Assembly (NCBI GenBank): GCA_903820085.1
Contig: CAIJGA010000008.1
Location: 62,001-126,000, forward strand
DNA: 64,000 nucleotides
Source: an uncultured Chlorobiaceae bacterium
GTDB taxonomy: Bacteria; Bacteroidota; Chlorobiia; Chlorobiales; Chlorobiaceae
Reading direction: 5' to 3'
This document shows, piece after piece, positions 37,261-48,150 of this stretch (its first letter is position 1; each line of letters begins with the position of its first letter). The notes under the pieces were generated by a model. The model made no database searches, was not told the DNA's origin, and was given only the letters and a program-made list of their open reading frames with translations. A program made the translations under genes and the position numbers.

Positions 37261-39249
37261 TTACGCTGTTGCCGGACTGGGAGCAGCAGCCTGGTCAAAG
37301 GCCGTAATCTCTTTTATCTCCATGGCGTTGAGCGACTCCTTTTCAATAAGTATTTCGGCAAGCCGGTTGAGAACAGCGCGTTTTTCGCTGAGAATTATTT
37401 TTGCGTTTTCCATGCATGCCATAATAATATTGCGCACTTCGACATCAATCTGCAGGGCGGTTTCCTCACTGTACTCGCGAATATGAGAGTAATCCTTTCC
37501 AAGAAAAACCTCTTTCTGGCTGTCGCCATAGTTGATCGGGCCCAGCTTCTCACTCATACCCCATTGCCGTACCATCCGTCGGGCAATATCGGTGGCTTTT
37601 TCAATATCATTTGCCGCCCCCGTACTGATTTCATTAAAAACAAGTTCTTCCGCAACCCTCCCTCCAAGTGCATAGGTAATCATGGCAAGCAGGTATTCCC
37701 TGTTATGGGTATAGCGGTCTTCAAGGGGCAGGTAGGCGGTCAGTCCAAGACTGCGGCCTCTTGGAATGATGGTCACCTTATGGATAGGATCTGATCCTTT
37801 GGTATAGGTTGAAACCAGCACATGACCTGCTTCGTGATAGGCCGTCAGTTTTTTCTGCTCATCGGAAATAAACATGCTTTTTCTTTCCGGTCCCATCATG
37901 ATCTTGTCACGCGCCTGCTCAAAATCTTTTGCAGTAATAAGTTCCTCCTCATTGCGTGCTGCCAGCAGTGCAGCCTCATTGACCAGATTTGCCAGGTCGG
38001 CGCCGGAGAATCCCGGAGAGCTTTTTGCCAGAACGTTGATATTGACGGTTTCATCCAGGGGTGTATTTCTGGTATGAATTTTTAAAATAGCCTCGCGCCC
38101 CCGGATATCGGGTTTGTCGATGGTGATCTGGCGGTCAAACCGACCCGGTCGCAGCAGCGCGGTATCAAGCACGTCAGGGCGGTTTGTTGCAGCAATCAGG
38201 ATAACATTTTCATTGGTTGTAAAACCGTCCATTTCAACAAGAAGCTGGTTCAGAGTCTGCTCTCTTTCATCATGACCGCCTCCGAGTCCGGCTCCCCGGC
38301 TTCGTCCGACGGCATCAATTTCATCGATAAAGACGATACAGGGTGAATTTTTCTTTGCCTGTTCAAAAAGATCTCGAACCCTTGCAGCTCCGACGCCGAC
38401 AAACATTTCAACAAAATCCGCTCCTGAAATGGAAAAAAAAGGAACCTTGGCCTCTCCTGCAATGGCTTTTGCAAGCAGGGTTTTACCCGTGCCGGGCGGA
38501 CCAAGAAGCAGCACTCCTTTCGGAATTTTTCCCCCGATTTTCTGGAATTTATCCGGATTTGTGAGAAACTCTACGGTCTCCTGCAACTCTTCCACCGCTT
38601 CATCAACGCCGGCAACATCCTTGAAGGTTATTTTAACATCAAATTCGCTGACCAGTTTTGCACGGCTTTTGCCGAAGCTGAAAATGTTTTTTGCCTGGGC
38701 TCCGTTTTGTCCGCCCATTCGCCTGAAAAGAAAAAAATAGACAGCACCGAAGATTATCCATGGAGCGAAGAGCATAAGAAAGGTAGTCAGGCCGCTGGTG
38801 CCCTCCTCAACCTTGAGCCGGATTCCCTTGTCAGCAAGGAGATCAGCCTGTTCAGTGCTGAAGGATGGAATTCTGACAGCAAAGTGATCCGATGGCAGGC
38901 TTGTTTTGTTGATCAACTGAAGCGGTGTCGGGGCGTTCAGTTTTACGTCCAGGATTGCTGATTTATCTTCAAACGTTTTGACGGTAACCTCAGTAATGAG
39001 GGATTTCGACAGTATTGATTTGTATTCGTTATAGGTAATTTCGGGGCTGTCGGTGCCTGCAAAAAAACGTTGAAACATAAAAAGCAGAAGAAGTCCTGCC
39101 ATCATAAAAAGAATGAAACGCGGGAACTTCCCTTCAGGGCTTTCACCCGTTCTTTGCAGCCACCCGGGTTTGCGTTCTTCTTCATTGACCGGTTTGAATT
39201 TATTTCGGGAAGTATCTTTTTCTGACTTCTTTAAGGGATTTTCAGCCAT
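37261..39249 (-). CDS. ftsH: ATP-dependent zinc metalloprotease FtsH
   Basis: The start ATG at 39249 (MAENPLKKS...) gives 662 residues; the open frame continues upstream to 39387 but that part has no counterpart in FtsH. Two membrane segments flank a periplasmic domain. The AAA module has Walker [14 protein letters not shown] and Walker [12 protein letters not shown]. The zinc protease motif HEAGH follows. FtsH degrades membrane and some soluble proteins as a hexamer. It is divergent from gltX, with 247 bp between the starts. Confidence 0.95.
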   Translation of the reverse strand: MAENPLKKSEKDTSRNKFKPVNEEERKPGWLQRTGESPEGKFPRFILFMMAGLLLLFMFQRFFAGTDSPEITYNEYKSILSKSLITEVTVKTFEDKSAILDVKLNAPTPLQLINKTSLPSDHFAVRIPSFSTEQADLLADKGIRLKVEEGTSGLTTFLMLFAPWIIFGAVYFFLFRRMGGQNGAQAKNIFSFGKSRAKLVSEFDVKITFKDVAGVDEAVEELQETVEFLTNPDKFQKIGGKIPKGVLLLGPPGTGKTLLAKAIAGEAKVPFFSISGADFVEMFVGVGAARVRDLFEQAKKNSPCIVFIDEIDAVGRSRGAGLGGGHDEREQTLNQLLVEMDGFTTNENVILIAATNRPDVLDTALLRPGRFDRQITIDKPDIRGREAILKIHTRNTPLDETVNINVLAKSSPGFSGADLANLVNEAALLAARNEEELITAKDFEQARDKIMMGPERKSMFISDEQKKLTAYHEAGHVLVSTYTKGSDPIHKVTIIPRGRSLGLTAYLPLEDRYTHNREYLLAMITYALGGRVAEELVFNEISTGAANDIEKATDIARRMVRQWGMSEKLGPINYGDSQKEVFLGKDYSHIREYSEETALQIDVEVRNIIMACMENAKIILSEKRAVLNRLAEILIEKESLNAMEIKEITAFDQAAAPSPATA

Positions 39250-39496
39250 AAAATAGGTAGAGTGATTACATGAATTGTAACTTGGTACATTTAAAGTAAT
39301 TAAAAGTAAAACGACAACCGCAGATAAAAAGTTTTTTTTAATATTTTTCCAAATCGGAAAGTTGCGCTCTTTCTCGCCGTGATTCAAGACTTTCGGGTTA
39401 ATCTTTTATCTTGTCACTGAAAGCGGTGAGTTTTTCTTAAATTCACAGCACCAGGCTTAGAGTTCCCTCTCAACAATTAACAGTACGACGCTCATT

Positions 39497-41005
39497 ATGG
39501 TTGGTCAAAAGGTTAGAACCAGGTTTGCACCTTCTCCAACAGGATACTTGCATGTTGGCGGTTTGAGAACCGCTCTGTATAATTACCTGTTTGCAAAAAA
39601 AATGCATGGAGACTTCATTATCAGAATTGAAGATACCGATCAAAGCAGAAAAGTAGAGGGAGCACAGAGAGATCTTATCAAGACCCTTGAATGGGCAGGA
39701 ATTGTGGCTGATGAAAGTCCGGAAAAAGGCGGAAAATACGGGCCATACATTCAGTCCGAGAGGCTTGGTATCTATGCAGGATATTGTCAGCAACTGCTGG
39801 ACGACCAGCATGCCTACTATTGTTTTGCAACGCATGAAGAGCTTGAAGAAAACCGGCAGCTTCAGATAAAACAGGGTTTACAGCCCAAATATAACAGAAA
39901 ATGGCTTCCTGAAGAGATGGGTGGATCCATGCCACCGAGTGTCATCAAAAAAAAACTCGATGAGGGCGTCCCCTATGTCATCCGCATGAAGGTGCCTGAT
40001 TACGTTTCGGTCTGGTTTGAAGATATCATCAGGGGTCCCGTTGAATTTGACTCTGCAACCATTGATGATCAGGTGCTGATGAAATCAGATGGTTTCCCGA
40101 CCTATCATTTTGCCAGTGTCATCGATGACCACCTGATGGAGTTCACGCATATTATCAGAGGGGAGGAGTGGCTCTCCTCCATGCCGAAGCATCTGCTTCT
40201 CTACGAGTTTTTTGGCTGGGAACCTCCAAAAGTTGCTCATCTGCCCCTCTTGCTCAATGCGGACCGTTCAAAACTCAGCAAAAGGCAGGGTGATGTTGCC
40301 GTCGAGGATTATGTCCGAAAAGGGTACAGCAGTGATGCAATCATCAATTTTGTAGCCATGCTTGGCTGGAACGAAGGAGAGGGAAGCGAGCAGGAGGTTT
40401 ACAGCATGGAACAACTGATTGAGAAGTTTTCGCTGGAAAGGGTCGGCAAAGCTGGTGCGGTCTTTAATGTCGACAAGCTCAACTGGCTTGAAAAACAGTA
40501 TATCAAGAGCCGGCCCAGAGAGAAGCTTGTTGCGGTCATAAAGCCGCTTCTTCTTGCCGAGCTTGAGCATAAAGAGTCGCTGATGCCCCTCGAACTGATC
40601 ACCAGTGAGTGCTATCTTGAAAAAGTTGTCGAACTGATGCGCGAGCGCGTTGGATTTGAACATGAATTTGTAACATTTTCCTCCTATTTCTTTTTCGAGC
40701 CTGACTCCTATGATGAGGAAGCAGTCAAGAAGCGGTGGGCGGCCGATACCAGCACCCTTCTTCGTGAGTTTACTGCCCTCCTTGAAACGCTCGTAGAGTT
40801 CAGTGCTGAAAATATTGAAGCACATCTCAAGGCATTCGTCGCTCCCAAGGGTCTTAAAGCAGCCGTTCTTATTCACCCGTTGAGAATCGTTACGTCCGGC
40901 GTGAGTTTCGGGCCGAGCCTCTATCATATGCTTGAAGTGCTCGGAAAGGAGACGGTGCTTCGCCGTATTCAGAAGGGGTTAGAAACAATCAGTTTCAAGC
41001 CTTAG
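39497..41005 (+). CDS. gltX: Glutamyl-tRNA synthetase
   Basis: This class I synthetase of 502 residues has the HIGH-type signature [19 protein letters not shown] and the KMSKS-type loop SKLSKRQGD. It charges tRNA(Glu), and mischarges tRNA(Gln) where GatCAB repairs it, consistent with gatA in this window. In a green sulfur bacterium Glu-tRNA is also the precursor for tetrapyrroles (C5 pathway). A terminator follows and then tRNA-Phe. Confidence 0.96.
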   Translation: MVGQKVRTRFAPSPTGYLHVGGLRTALYNYLFAKKMHGDFIIRIEDTDQSRKVEGAQRDLIKTLEWAGIVADESPEKGGKYGPYIQSERLGIYAGYCQQLLDDQHAYYCFATHEELEENRQLQIKQGLQPKYNRKWLPEEMGGSMPPSVIKKKLDEGVPYVIRMKVPDYVSVWFEDIIRGPVEFDSATIDDQVLMKSDGFPTYHFASVIDDHLMEFTHIIRGEEWLSSMPKHLLLYEFFGWEPPKVAHLPLLLNADRSKLSKRQGDVAVEDYVRKGYSSDAIINFVAMLGWNEGEGSEQEVYSMEQLIEKFSLERVGKAGAVFNVDKLNWLEKQYIKSRPREKLVAVIKPLLLAELEHKESLMPLELITSECYLEKVVELMRERVGFEHEFVTFSSYFFFEPDSYDEEAVKKRWAADTSTLLREFTALLETLVEFSAENIEAHLKAFVAPKGLKAAVLIHPLRIVTSGVSFGPSLYHMLEVLGKETVLRRIQKGLETISFKP

Positions 41006-41020
41006 CCAGTTAACATATCG

Positions 41021-41057
41021 TACGGAGCGCTTAGTTTAGTGCTCCGTATTTTTGTTT
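41021..41057 (+). terminator. Terminator after gltX
   Basis: TACGGAGCGC (41021-41030) pairs with GTGCTCCGTA (41039-41048) with one G-T wobble and an 8-nt loop. A T-rich tract follows. It ends gltX transcription before tRNA-Phe. Confidence 0.85.
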
Positions 41058-41102
41058 TTTCTTTTGATGTGAAAGATTTATTTCTATATTTTCCCTCTTC
41101 AT

Positions 41103-41175
41103 GGACAGATAGCTCAGTTGGTAGAGCAAAGGACTGAAAATCCTTGTGTCGTGGGTTCGATTCCCTCTCTGTCCA
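41103..41175 (+). tRNA. tRNA-Phe (GAA)
   Basis: The 73-nt cloverleaf has acceptor stem GGACAGA/TCTGTCC and discriminator base A at 41175. The anticodon stem AAGGA/TCCTT encloses the loop CTGAAAA, whose anticodon GAA (41136-41138) reads Phe codons. The T-arm contains GGTTCGATTCC. The 3' CCA is not encoded (CAC follows). No other RNA gene was found in the window. Confidence 0.97.
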
Positions 41176-41326
41176 CACCACCGTTCAGCAGCGGTATATT
41201 TTGCGTTGCCACGTTAGCAAGATGCTTGTCTGCTCCTTTTTTCCTTCGTTACACCTTACCTGAGTCTCATATGTCATGCAAGGCATTCCGTTGTGCTTCA
41301 GTGTTTGAATATCTTCAACCGCCCGC

Positions 41327-42457
41327 ATGAATATTACCACGCAACTCGATCAGGAACTCTGGCATGAGATGCAGGAGCCGGGAGCATACGAGTGGTGGTA
41401 TTTCGATGCAGAAGACAAGGAAAGCGGCTGTTCTGTTGTGCTTATCTGGTTTTCCGGCTTTCCTTTTTCCCCTTACTATACCAGCCATTATGAAAAGTGG
41501 AGCAGTCGAACTGCTTCCGATGCCCCTCATCCTTCCAACTATTCGGGCTTTAGTTTCCAGTTATACGAAAACGGCCGGGAGATCGTTAATTTCATCAAGG
41601 AAGGTCGTCGTGAGCTGTTTGAAAGCAGCAGCTCCGATATTGGTGTCCGGTTCGAAAAAAACCGGTTTACCTATGATGCACTGAGGGATGAGTACTTGCT
41701 GGATATTGATTTTTCCTTTCCTGCCCGTCAAAAAGAGGTGAAAGCAACTTTTTTGTTTAAGGCATGCCGGAGGGTTATCTACGAAAAAAAGGATACCAAC
41801 AATAATGGCAAGGTACCTCTTCACCAGTGGCTTTTGAGTGTTCCAAAAGCTGATGTTGAAGGATCAATAACGATCATTGAACAGTCGGGAGGTACGGTTC
41901 GCACGATTCCAGTCAGAGCGAATGGATATCATGACCATAATCTCGGCGCTGTGCCCATGCAGGAGTATATTTCTCGCTGGTATTGGGGCCGTGCTTTTTC
42001 TGATCCTTTCGATCTTGTCTATTACGTGGTATTTTTCAAGAATAATGACTATCAGCCGCTCGCGTTGCTGGTTCTTCATGACAACATGAGCGATACCGTC
42101 ACCGTTCATGATACGCTGCAGTTTCGTGAACGCAATTTCAGGAGTGGCCTTTTTTCGCCCCTTCACAGCAGAGACCTTGATCTGCGTTATGATAATATTC
42201 ACTTGAAGATTCATCACGACACGGTACTTGATACGGGTCCGTTTTATCTCAGGTTTGCATCCGCTATCTCGTTGCAGAGAGATGGCCGGAATTTCGAGGG
42301 TATGAGGGGCATATCAGAATTTCTCAATCCAGTACGTTTGCAGTCCGTTTTTATGCGTTTTTTCACCCGCAGCCGTATCTGGAGGGATGGAGAACGATCG
42401 ATCATGTACAAAAGCTATAATAGTTTTAAGCGTTCTTTGGATTGGAATGACAGATGA
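41327..42457 (+). CDS. crtC: Carotenoid 1,2-hydratase CrtC
   Basis: The 376-residue protein opens with the CrtC/AttH signature EWWYFDAEDKES near residues 21-32 and later shows the GYHDHNLGAVP segment. In green sulfur bacteria CrtC hydrates the psi end of chlorobactene-type carotenoids to allow later modification at C-1'. Its position directly before the Rieske and cytochrome b genes matches the arrangement I know from Chlorobium relatives. A 172-bp gap separates it from the Rieske gene, so the carotenoid gene may have a separate message. Confidence 0.9.
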   Translation: MNITTQLDQELWHEMQEPGAYEWWYFDAEDKESGCSVVLIWFSGFPFSPYYTSHYEKWSSRTASDAPHPSNYSGFSFQLYENGREIVNFIKEGRRELFESSSSDIGVRFEKNRFTYDALRDEYLLDIDFSFPARQKEVKATFLFKACRRVIYEKKDTNNNGKVPLHQWLLSVPKADVEGSITIIEQSGGTVRTIPVRANGYHDHNLGAVPMQEYISRWYWGRAFSDPFDLVYYVVFFKNNDYQPLALLVLHDNMSDTVTVHDTLQFRERNFRSGLFSPLHSRDLDLRYDNIHLKIHHDTVLDTGPFYLRFASAISLQRDGRNFEGMRGISEFLNPVRLQSVFMRFFTRSRIWRDGERSIMYKSYNSFKRSLDWNDR

Positions 42458-42629
42458 AAAAATTATATTCACACTTTGTTTGGGTTAGTCTGCATTTGAT
42501 GCGTGTGCTGCTGTTAAAAGAAAACGATACAACATCACTTGACGTGTGGGCGGCCTCCTTGTTTTAACCCAAGGGAAGTATTTGCCTTTTGATTTTATAA
42601 CAATAGATTTAAAAAGGAGATAGGTTGTA

Positions 42630-43175
42630 ATGACACAACTAGCTAATGTCAAGAGCTTGTCAAGAATGGGTGAACTTGAAGATGGTTCATCACTCTCTTC
42701 GTCAGGGTTGGCTTCCGGTGGCAAGCCAAGGGATCAGGGAGGGAAAGAGGTTGATTTTGAACGTCGCGGTTTTCTTGGAAAAGTTGTCGGGGGTATCGGT
42801 GCAGCCGTAGCCATTTCGACCATCTATCCTGTTATCAAGTACATTATTCCTCCCGTCAAAAAGTTCACAAGCCTCAATGAGCTGGTTGTAGGAAAGGCTT
42901 CTGAAGTTCCTGAAAACACGGGCAAGATTTTCCAGTTCAACAAAGACAGGGTGATCGTCATTAACGATAACGGCAAACTTACTGCTTGCAGCGCAGTTTG
43001 TACCCATCTCGGCTGTCTTGTCCACTGGGATAATGCACTGAATCTCATCTCATGCCCCTGTCATGGAGCAAAATACAAGCAGACAGGAGAGATCATCTCC
43101 GGTCCCCAGCCTTTGCCTTTGACTGTTTTTAAAGCCAAAGTTGACGGGGAAAATATCGTTATCTCAAAATCTTAA
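42630..43175 (+). CDS. petC: Rieske iron-sulfur protein of the cytochrome bc-type complex
   Basis: The 181-residue protein has one N-terminal membrane anchor (about residues 48-70) and the [2Fe-2S] motifs CTHLGC (124-129) and CPCH (142-145). Cys124, His126, Cys142 and His145 are the cluster ligands; Cys129 and Cys144 make the stabilising disulfide. It accepts electrons from menaquinol and passes them on toward the cytochrome that reduces the reaction centre. AAGGAGA at about 11 bp upstream supports the start. Cytochrome b follows after 35 bp. Confidence 0.95.
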   Translation: MTQLANVKSLSRMGELEDGSSLSSSGLASGGKPRDQGGKEVDFERRGFLGKVVGGIGAAVAISTIYPVIKYIIPPVKKFTSLNELVVGKASEVPENTGKIFQFNKDRVIVINDNGKLTACSAVCTHLGCLVHWDNALNLISCPCHGAKYKQTGEIISGPQPLPLTVFKAKVDGENIVISKS

Positions 43176-43210
43176 CCTTTAATTCTTGAAAACCAAGGGA
43201 GTCAGGAACG

Positions 43211-44404
43211 ATGGCTGAAAACAATCAGAACGCTATGGCAGGAAGTGCTCCGGCCAAGCCAAAACCCGCAGCGTCTACAGGCGGCGGTGTCTATAAACCA
43301 CCGGTAGAGCGTGCAGACCCAAATCCGTACAAGCGTTCCCCTATCAGTGATGTCAGCGAATGGCTTCGGGAGCGCTTTTACGTTGTCATACCGGTAATCG
43401 ATTACCTGAAGAAAAAAGAAGTTCCCCGCCACCGGCTCTCATTTTGGTACTATTTTGGCGGTCTTGCCCTCTTTTTTTTCATGGTACAGATCATCACGGG
43501 CTTGCTGCTGATGCAGTATTACAAGCCGACTGCTGCTGAGGCGTATGCATCATTTATCTTTCTTCAGCGTGAGGTTTCTTTCGGCTGGCTTATCCGCCAG
43601 ATCCATGCCTGGTCAGCGAACCTCATGGTACTGATGGTTTTCGTCCATATGTTCAGTACTTTTTTCATGAAGTCCTATCGCAAACCGCGAGAGCTTATGT
43701 GGTTTAGCGGTTCGATTCTTTTTGTGCTCTGTCTCGGTTTCGGATTTACAGGGTACCTGCTTCCCTGGAACGAGATAGCATTCTTTGCTACTCAGGTAGG
43801 AACTGAAGTTCCAAAAGTTGCCCCAGGCGGTGCTTTTATTGTCAACATTCTTCGCGGTGGGGAAGAGGTCAGTGGCGAAACGCTTACGCGCATGTTTGCA
43901 GTGCACGTTGTGCTGCTTCCAGGTCTGGTTTTGCTCTTTCTTTCAGCCCATCTTCTTCTTGTCCAGATTCTTGGTACCTCAGCTCCAATTGGCTATAAGG
44001 AGACGGGGCGTATCAAAGGGTATGACAAGTTTTTCCCTACCTTTCTTGCAAAGGATGCTATCGGATGGCTGATCGGTTTTGGCCTGATTCTCTATCTTGC
44101 AGTGTTTTTGCCGGGACCAGTAGGGCTTGAGGCCAATCCTCTTTCGCCTGCGCCTGATGGCATCAAGCCGGAATGGTATTTCTGGGCACAGTTTCTCCTG
44201 CTTAAAGATTTCAGCTTTGAGGGCGGTGAGCTTCTTGCTATTACTCTCATCACTATTGGCGCGGTTATCTGGTTTATGGTTCCATTTCTTGACAAGCGGG
44301 CTTCAAGAGAGGAGAAAAGTCCGATGTTTACCATCATAGGTCTTCTCTACCTTGCAGGTCTGGTTATCAATACCTATCGTGTATTTGCCACGTATGGCTG
44401 GTAA
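43211..44404 (+). CDS. petB: Cytochrome b of the menaquinol-oxidising complex (fused b6/IV type)
   Basis: The 397-residue polytopic protein has a Pro/Ala-rich N-terminal extension. The two haem-ligand histidine pairs are in [20 protein letters not shown] and in the AVHVVLL...SAHLLL helix. The quinol-oxidation motif PEWY is in [10 protein letters not shown]. Cytochrome b6 and subunit IV are fused in one chain, as in Chlorobi. With the Rieske protein it forms the complex that oxidises menaquinol in photosynthetic electron transport. A long perfect hairpin terminator follows. Confidence 0.95.
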   Translation: MAENNQNAMAGSAPAKPKPAASTGGGVYKPPVERADPNPYKRSPISDVSEWLRERFYVVIPVIDYLKKKEVPRHRLSFWYYFGGLALFFFMVQIITGLLLMQYYKPTAAEAYASFIFLQREVSFGWLIRQIHAWSANLMVLMVFVHMFSTFFMKSYRKPRELMWFSGSILFVLCLGFGFTGYLLPWNEIAFFATQVGTEVPKVAPGGAFIVNILRGGEEVSGETLTRMFAVHVVLLPGLVLLFLSAHLLLVQILGTSAPIGYKETGRIKGYDKFFPTFLAKDAIGWLIGFGLILYLAVFLPGPVGLEANPLSPAPDGIKPEWYFWAQFLLLKDFSFEGGELLAITLITIGAVIWFMVPFLDKRASREEKSPMFTIIGLLYLAGLVINTYRVFATYGW

Positions 44405-44420
44405 GTAAATACTTCTCTTG

Positions 44421-44459
44421 ATACAGCAAAAGCCCGGTTTCGCCGGGCTTTTGCTGTAT
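44421..44459. terminator. Strong terminator after cytochrome b
   Basis: A perfect 17-bp stem (44421-44437 with 44443-44459) has a 5-nt loop TTTCG. The A-rich left arm and the T-rich right arm make it usable in both directions, also for the convergent GH13 gene. Confidence 0.93.
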
Positions 44460-44507
44460 ATCGAAAAAGGAGATGGGTGGCCTGATCAATGAACCCGACA
44501 GGCTGGT

Positions 44508-47500
44508 TTAGACTCTCTCCAGTATCAGCTCTTCCATCTCATATCCTGAAAGGAATGCCTGCATGTCGAGCTTTTCGGAGGCTTCCACCCATTCTGCAAG
44601 AGCGGTTTCCGGTTCCAGCAGCAACTCCTGCAGGGCGAGCCAGGCCACCAGAACGCTGAAGCGGTGCTCACGGAACCATGTTTTCTGGTGTCGCTGGTCA
44701 AACTGCAGCATGCGTCCCAGATGCGACTGATTAAGCCGATAGAGCGCTTTTAGAGGAGCAAGCAGGCGTGTTTCGGGAGTGTCGTCCGGTGTGGCCGCTG
44801 GTTTTGGCGTGAGCATGCAGACAAGCAGGTCGGGCAGGTTTTCACCCGGAATACCGATCATGCCCGATGCCAGATAGATTGCCCTCAGTGCATCGTTCAT
44901 CATCCAGTCATCAATAAGGTTGGAGCGCAACTCTCCGGCTGATGCTGCCATCTGCTGCAGTGCGTCGAGCACAATCCACTGTCTAGTGATGGTTCCATAC
45001 TCCGCACCCTCTTTGCTGCCGAGGCCAAGTGCAGTCTGAAGTTTTCGGGAATTCGCCTCTTTTTTCAGCAGATCAGGAAACAGGAGTGCCTGACGGTAAA
45101 GTTTCACCGTTCTTGAGGCAAGGCCATCAGGCACGGCAAGCGGTTTTTCCATGAGTTCACTGAACTGCCGGGCAACCCTATCAAGCAGCGAGCCTATTGC
45201 TGTTTCAAATGCTAACATTTCATTCTTTTCCTCTACAGCATCTTTCACCTTTTGATGAGGTTCAGAAGCAAGAGCGGCAGTTATAATCCTGTGCAGTGGC
45301 GAAAGGCTCATGGTGAGAGCGGCATACTCAACTGACGGGGTTCCGCTCCCGTTGAGTTCTGCGGCAAGCCGGTCGTAGGGTCTGAGCTTAGAGGGGCTGA
45401 CCTCCCGGAAGTCAAGGAAAACATTGTACTTGTAGCCGTCGAGCGCAACAAGGAGTCCATTGTCAGCAATCTCCCGGCAGGAGCGGATAAATTCCATGCC
45501 ACTGGCATGATCCCTGAAAATAACGAAGGTGTTTTCCTGATTGCTGATGTTGAGCCCCTGGGAGAGTGAGCTTTGGCGGATTTCGTCGTTCTGGCGATAG
45601 CCGACCGATGTCTTGATCCAGCCGGTAGCCTGTTCAAAGCAGTTGTTGAAGACAACAAGAGCGGTTTCATGGCCAAGCCGGTTGGAATAGGCGAAGATAT
45701 TCTCATTGACCGCCCCTGCAGGAGAATAGACATCATAGAGAAAAAAGTTGCGCACCTCGGCAAAGAGCGGACGCTTCTTCATGATCGGAAAAATTTCGCG
45801 GTAGTGACGCCCGACAAGGTTTTCATCAGGCTGTTCATCATAATAGGCTTTGGCGTACTCCATGCCATATTTTTCGGTAAAGCCTTCAACCTGTCCGTGA
45901 CCGAACATCGGCAATCCCGGCATGGTCAGCATCATCATGCAGACACCGAAATATTTATCCCCTCGACCAAACTGTGCTATGGCGGTATCTTCATCCGGGT
46001 TGTTCATGAAGTTGACATACCGCTTGAGAATTTCGGCGTCAAATTCGAGAGTGTTCTTGATCAGGTAGCGGTAATTGGCATTATCCTCTTTCTTGAGCAT
46101 GTGCATGAAGGCGCTGTTATAGACCCGGTGCATGCCAAGGGTGCGGACAAAGTAGCCTTCGAGCATCCAGAACGCTTCGGCCAGCAGCAGGGTATCAGGA
46201 ACTTCAAGGTGAATGCGGTCAACAACTTCGCGCCAGAACTCTTCAGGTATGGCAGCATCGAATTCTGACATGCTCATGGCATTGGCTGAGCGTGAAGGAA
46301 CGCCGGCGCTGTGGCCATGGAGCGGAAACCAGAGGCGCTGGATGTGCCGTTTGGCCAGCACCATGGCGGCATCAAAACGAATGATGGGGAACATTCTGGC
46401 GACGTGCAGAATCTGCTGAATGACAGCTTCCCGTACTTCTGCGCTGAGAAAGTTGAGCTGGGCGGTATCGTTCCATGGCATGATGGTGCCGTCATTGCCA
46501 TGATAGATGTAGCGTGTGTCACCGGTCAGGTAATCAACCCGCTTGAACGTTACCGCTGCATCGGAACGGTTCCAGTAGCCATCTTCAAGATAGATGCCGT
46601 AACGGGAGTCACTGCTGAGGTTCGGTCCGTTATAGGAGTAGTTATAATAGGGTGTGCCTGGAGACGAGAGAAACCAGTCCGGATTGTGTCGTACCAGTTC
46701 GGAGTCCATTCCGGTGTGATTGGGCACCATATCGCTTGCAAGACGGATGCCGCGCACGTTTGCTCTCTCTCGGAGGTTTTCATAACCTTCATGGCCGCCA
46801 ATATCGCCGGAAATCTCATATTTCTCAAGGGCATAGGCCGAGGCTTTTGCTTCAGGATTTCCGTGAAGCTGCTTGATTTTCTGTGAGGCGTAGCTTCGCT
46901 CCCAGATTCCTATCAGCCACAATGCCGTAAAGCCGCGCTCGGCAATAAGGTCAAGCTCGTTATCGGGAATGTCCTGCAGCCGGGTAATGGGACGCCGGTA
47001 AAGTTTGCTGAGCTGGTCGAGCCAGACGTAGGTGCTTTTGGCCAGCATGACCACTTCAGGCATCCATGATGAATCCAGAGAGTAGTTCGCCGGAGCATTG
47101 GCATCATCAAGGTTGTTGTATTCCGGGACATGAGCCTCTTTTGCAAACTCATGGCCATCCTGGCGGAGCGCACGTTTCTGGGCGATCTGCTCAAAAAAGA
47201 GATACTTGTCTTCGTCCTCAATAAAGTCAATGGCGCCTTGAAGCAAGTCCCAGAATGGCGACTCTTCAAGCAACTCGCCCCAGTTCAGGCGGATGTAACG
47301 AAGCTGTTCAAGAATTGAGGTAGGAGCATGTTTTATTGGTCTGATGAGCAGTTCGGCAAGGTCGATATTCTCCGCTCCGACCGGACCCATCGCCTGCATG
47401 GAGTTCCGCATGGTCATGATCAGTTTTCGGTAGGTACGTTCCTGCATCAGCTTCTCATCATTCAGAAGATCTGAAAACTGTTCGAGAGCAGGGTTCTGGT

Positions 47501-48011
47501 TATTAAGCCAGACAAGGAAAGACTCCTCAAGCACATGCTTTTTGTTTTCCTGCTCATGCAGCCAGTCTGTTGGTGTTTGAGCTCCGGCGTAGACCTGCTG
47601 TGTAGGAAAAGTGGTGATAAACTGTTTCAGGTACTGTTCTGATTGTTCTGGTGATAGCTGCTCGTTCAGCGATCCGAATACCTTTTCAAGAAAGTCCGGT
47701 TGCCGGGATGCTATTGCCTTCGTCATAAGGGAGTGAAAAAGAGCATGCAGCAGTTTCATGCCGAGGAACTGAGCAGGCAGTACTGGTTTTGCATCGGCAC
47801 CTTTTGCCTTTTTCAGAAAATCATTGATGACGGCACTCTGTCTTTCGGAAGTTTTAATACTTTCCTGGCCAGAAGGCGGTAAAGAGAGGAACTCAGGATC
47901 GGTCAGATGGAAGAGTTCTCTTGCATTTCGATTGACATAAAAGTGCTCTTTGTTCAGCGAAGCTGGCGGGTTGTGCTTGATTGTCATAGTTGGGATGCAA
48001 TGCCAAAGCAT
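44508..48011 (-). CDS. Large GH13 alpha-amylase-family protein
   Basis: The 1167-residue protein is mostly soluble. A ~330-residue helical N-terminal region precedes the GH13 barrel. Motif I is DMVPNH (427-432), motif II RFDAA with nucleophile Asp547, motif III AEAF with acid/base Glu612, and motif IV NNPDED with Asp673. In motif IV the usual His before the Asp is Pro672. About 350 residues follow the barrel. The catalytic Asp-Glu-Asp triad is intact, so alpha-glucan hydrolysis or transfer is expected, possibly in glycogen metabolism. An alternative start ATG at 47987 would remove eight residues; neither start has a clear ribosome binding site. No signal peptide is seen. Confidence 0.85.
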   Translation of the reverse strand: MLWHCIPTMTIKHNPPASLNKEHFYVNRNARELFHLTDPEFLSLPPSGQESIKTSERQSAVINDFLKKAKGADAKPVLPAQFLGMKLLHALFHSLMTKAIASRQPDFLEKVFGSLNEQLSPEQSEQYLKQFITTFPTQQVYAGAQTPTDWLHEQENKKHVLEESFLVWLNNQNPALEQFSDLLNDEKLMQERTYRKLIMTMRNSMQAMGPVGAENIDLAELLIRPIKHAPTSILEQLRYIRLNWGELLEESPFWDLLQGAIDFIEDEDKYLFFEQIAQKRALRQDGHEFAKEAHVPEYNNLDDANAPANYSLDSSWMPEVVMLAKSTYVWLDQLSKLYRRPITRLQDIPDNELDLIAERGFTALWLIGIWERSYASQKIKQLHGNPEAKASAYALEKYEISGDIGGHEGYENLRERANVRGIRLASDMVPNHTGMDSELVRHNPDWFLSSPGTPYYNYSYNGPNLSSDSRYGIYLEDGYWNRSDAAVTFKRVDYLTGDTRYIYHGNDGTIMPWNDTAQLNFLSAEVREAVIQQILHVARMFPIIRFDAAMVLAKRHIQRLWFPLHGHSAGVPSRSANAMSMSEFDAAIPEEFWREVVDRIHLEVPDTLLLAEAFWMLEGYFVRTLGMHRVYNSAFMHMLKKEDNANYRYLIKNTLEFDAEILKRYVNFMNNPDEDTAIAQFGRGDKYFGVCMMMLTMPGLPMFGHGQVEGFTEKYGMEYAKAYYDEQPDENLVGRHYREIFPIMKKRPLFAEVRNFFLYDVYSPAGAVNENIFAYSNRLGHETALVVFNNCFEQATGWIKTSVGYRQNDEIRQSSLSQGLNISNQENTFVIFRDHASGMEFIRSCREIADNGLLVALDGYKYNVFLDFREVSPSKLRPYDRLAAELNGSGTPSVEYAALTMSLSPLHRIITAALASEPHQKVKDAVEEKNEMLAFETAIGSLLDRVARQFSELMEKPLAVPDGLASRTVKLYRQALLFPDLLKKEANSRKLQTALGLGSKEGAEYGTITRQWIVLDALQQMAASAGELRSNLIDDWMMNDALRAIYLASGMIGIPGENLPDLLVCMLTPKPAATPDDTPETRLLAPLKALYRLNQSHLGRMLQFDQRHQKTWFREHRFSVLVAWLALQELLLEPETALAEWVEASEKLDMQAFLSGYEMEELILERV

Positions 48012-48150
48012 TAAACGGATTGAGGTTTTAGCGAGACCCTGTTGTCTTGTCGGGCATGGTCACGTATCGGGGGTACAGTACGGAAAATCTGCAAGAAACG
48101 CCTGACTGTTGTTCCGGCAGTTTTGTATGGGTGGCGACCTGAATGCACGG

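Noticed and set aside
39250-39387. 46-codon N-terminal extension of FtsH
   Set aside because: It is open frame only; the sequence is low-complexity, does not resemble FtsH starts, and would run into the promoter region shared with gltX.
40268-40927. 219-codon - strand frame inside gltX
   Set aside because: It lies fully antisense to the well-supported gltX and has no motif; the true frame has HIGH and KMSKS signatures.
45573-46268. 231-codon + strand frame inside the GH13 gene
   Set aside because: It is antisense shadow coding of a conserved GH13 region; no ribosome binding site or domain.
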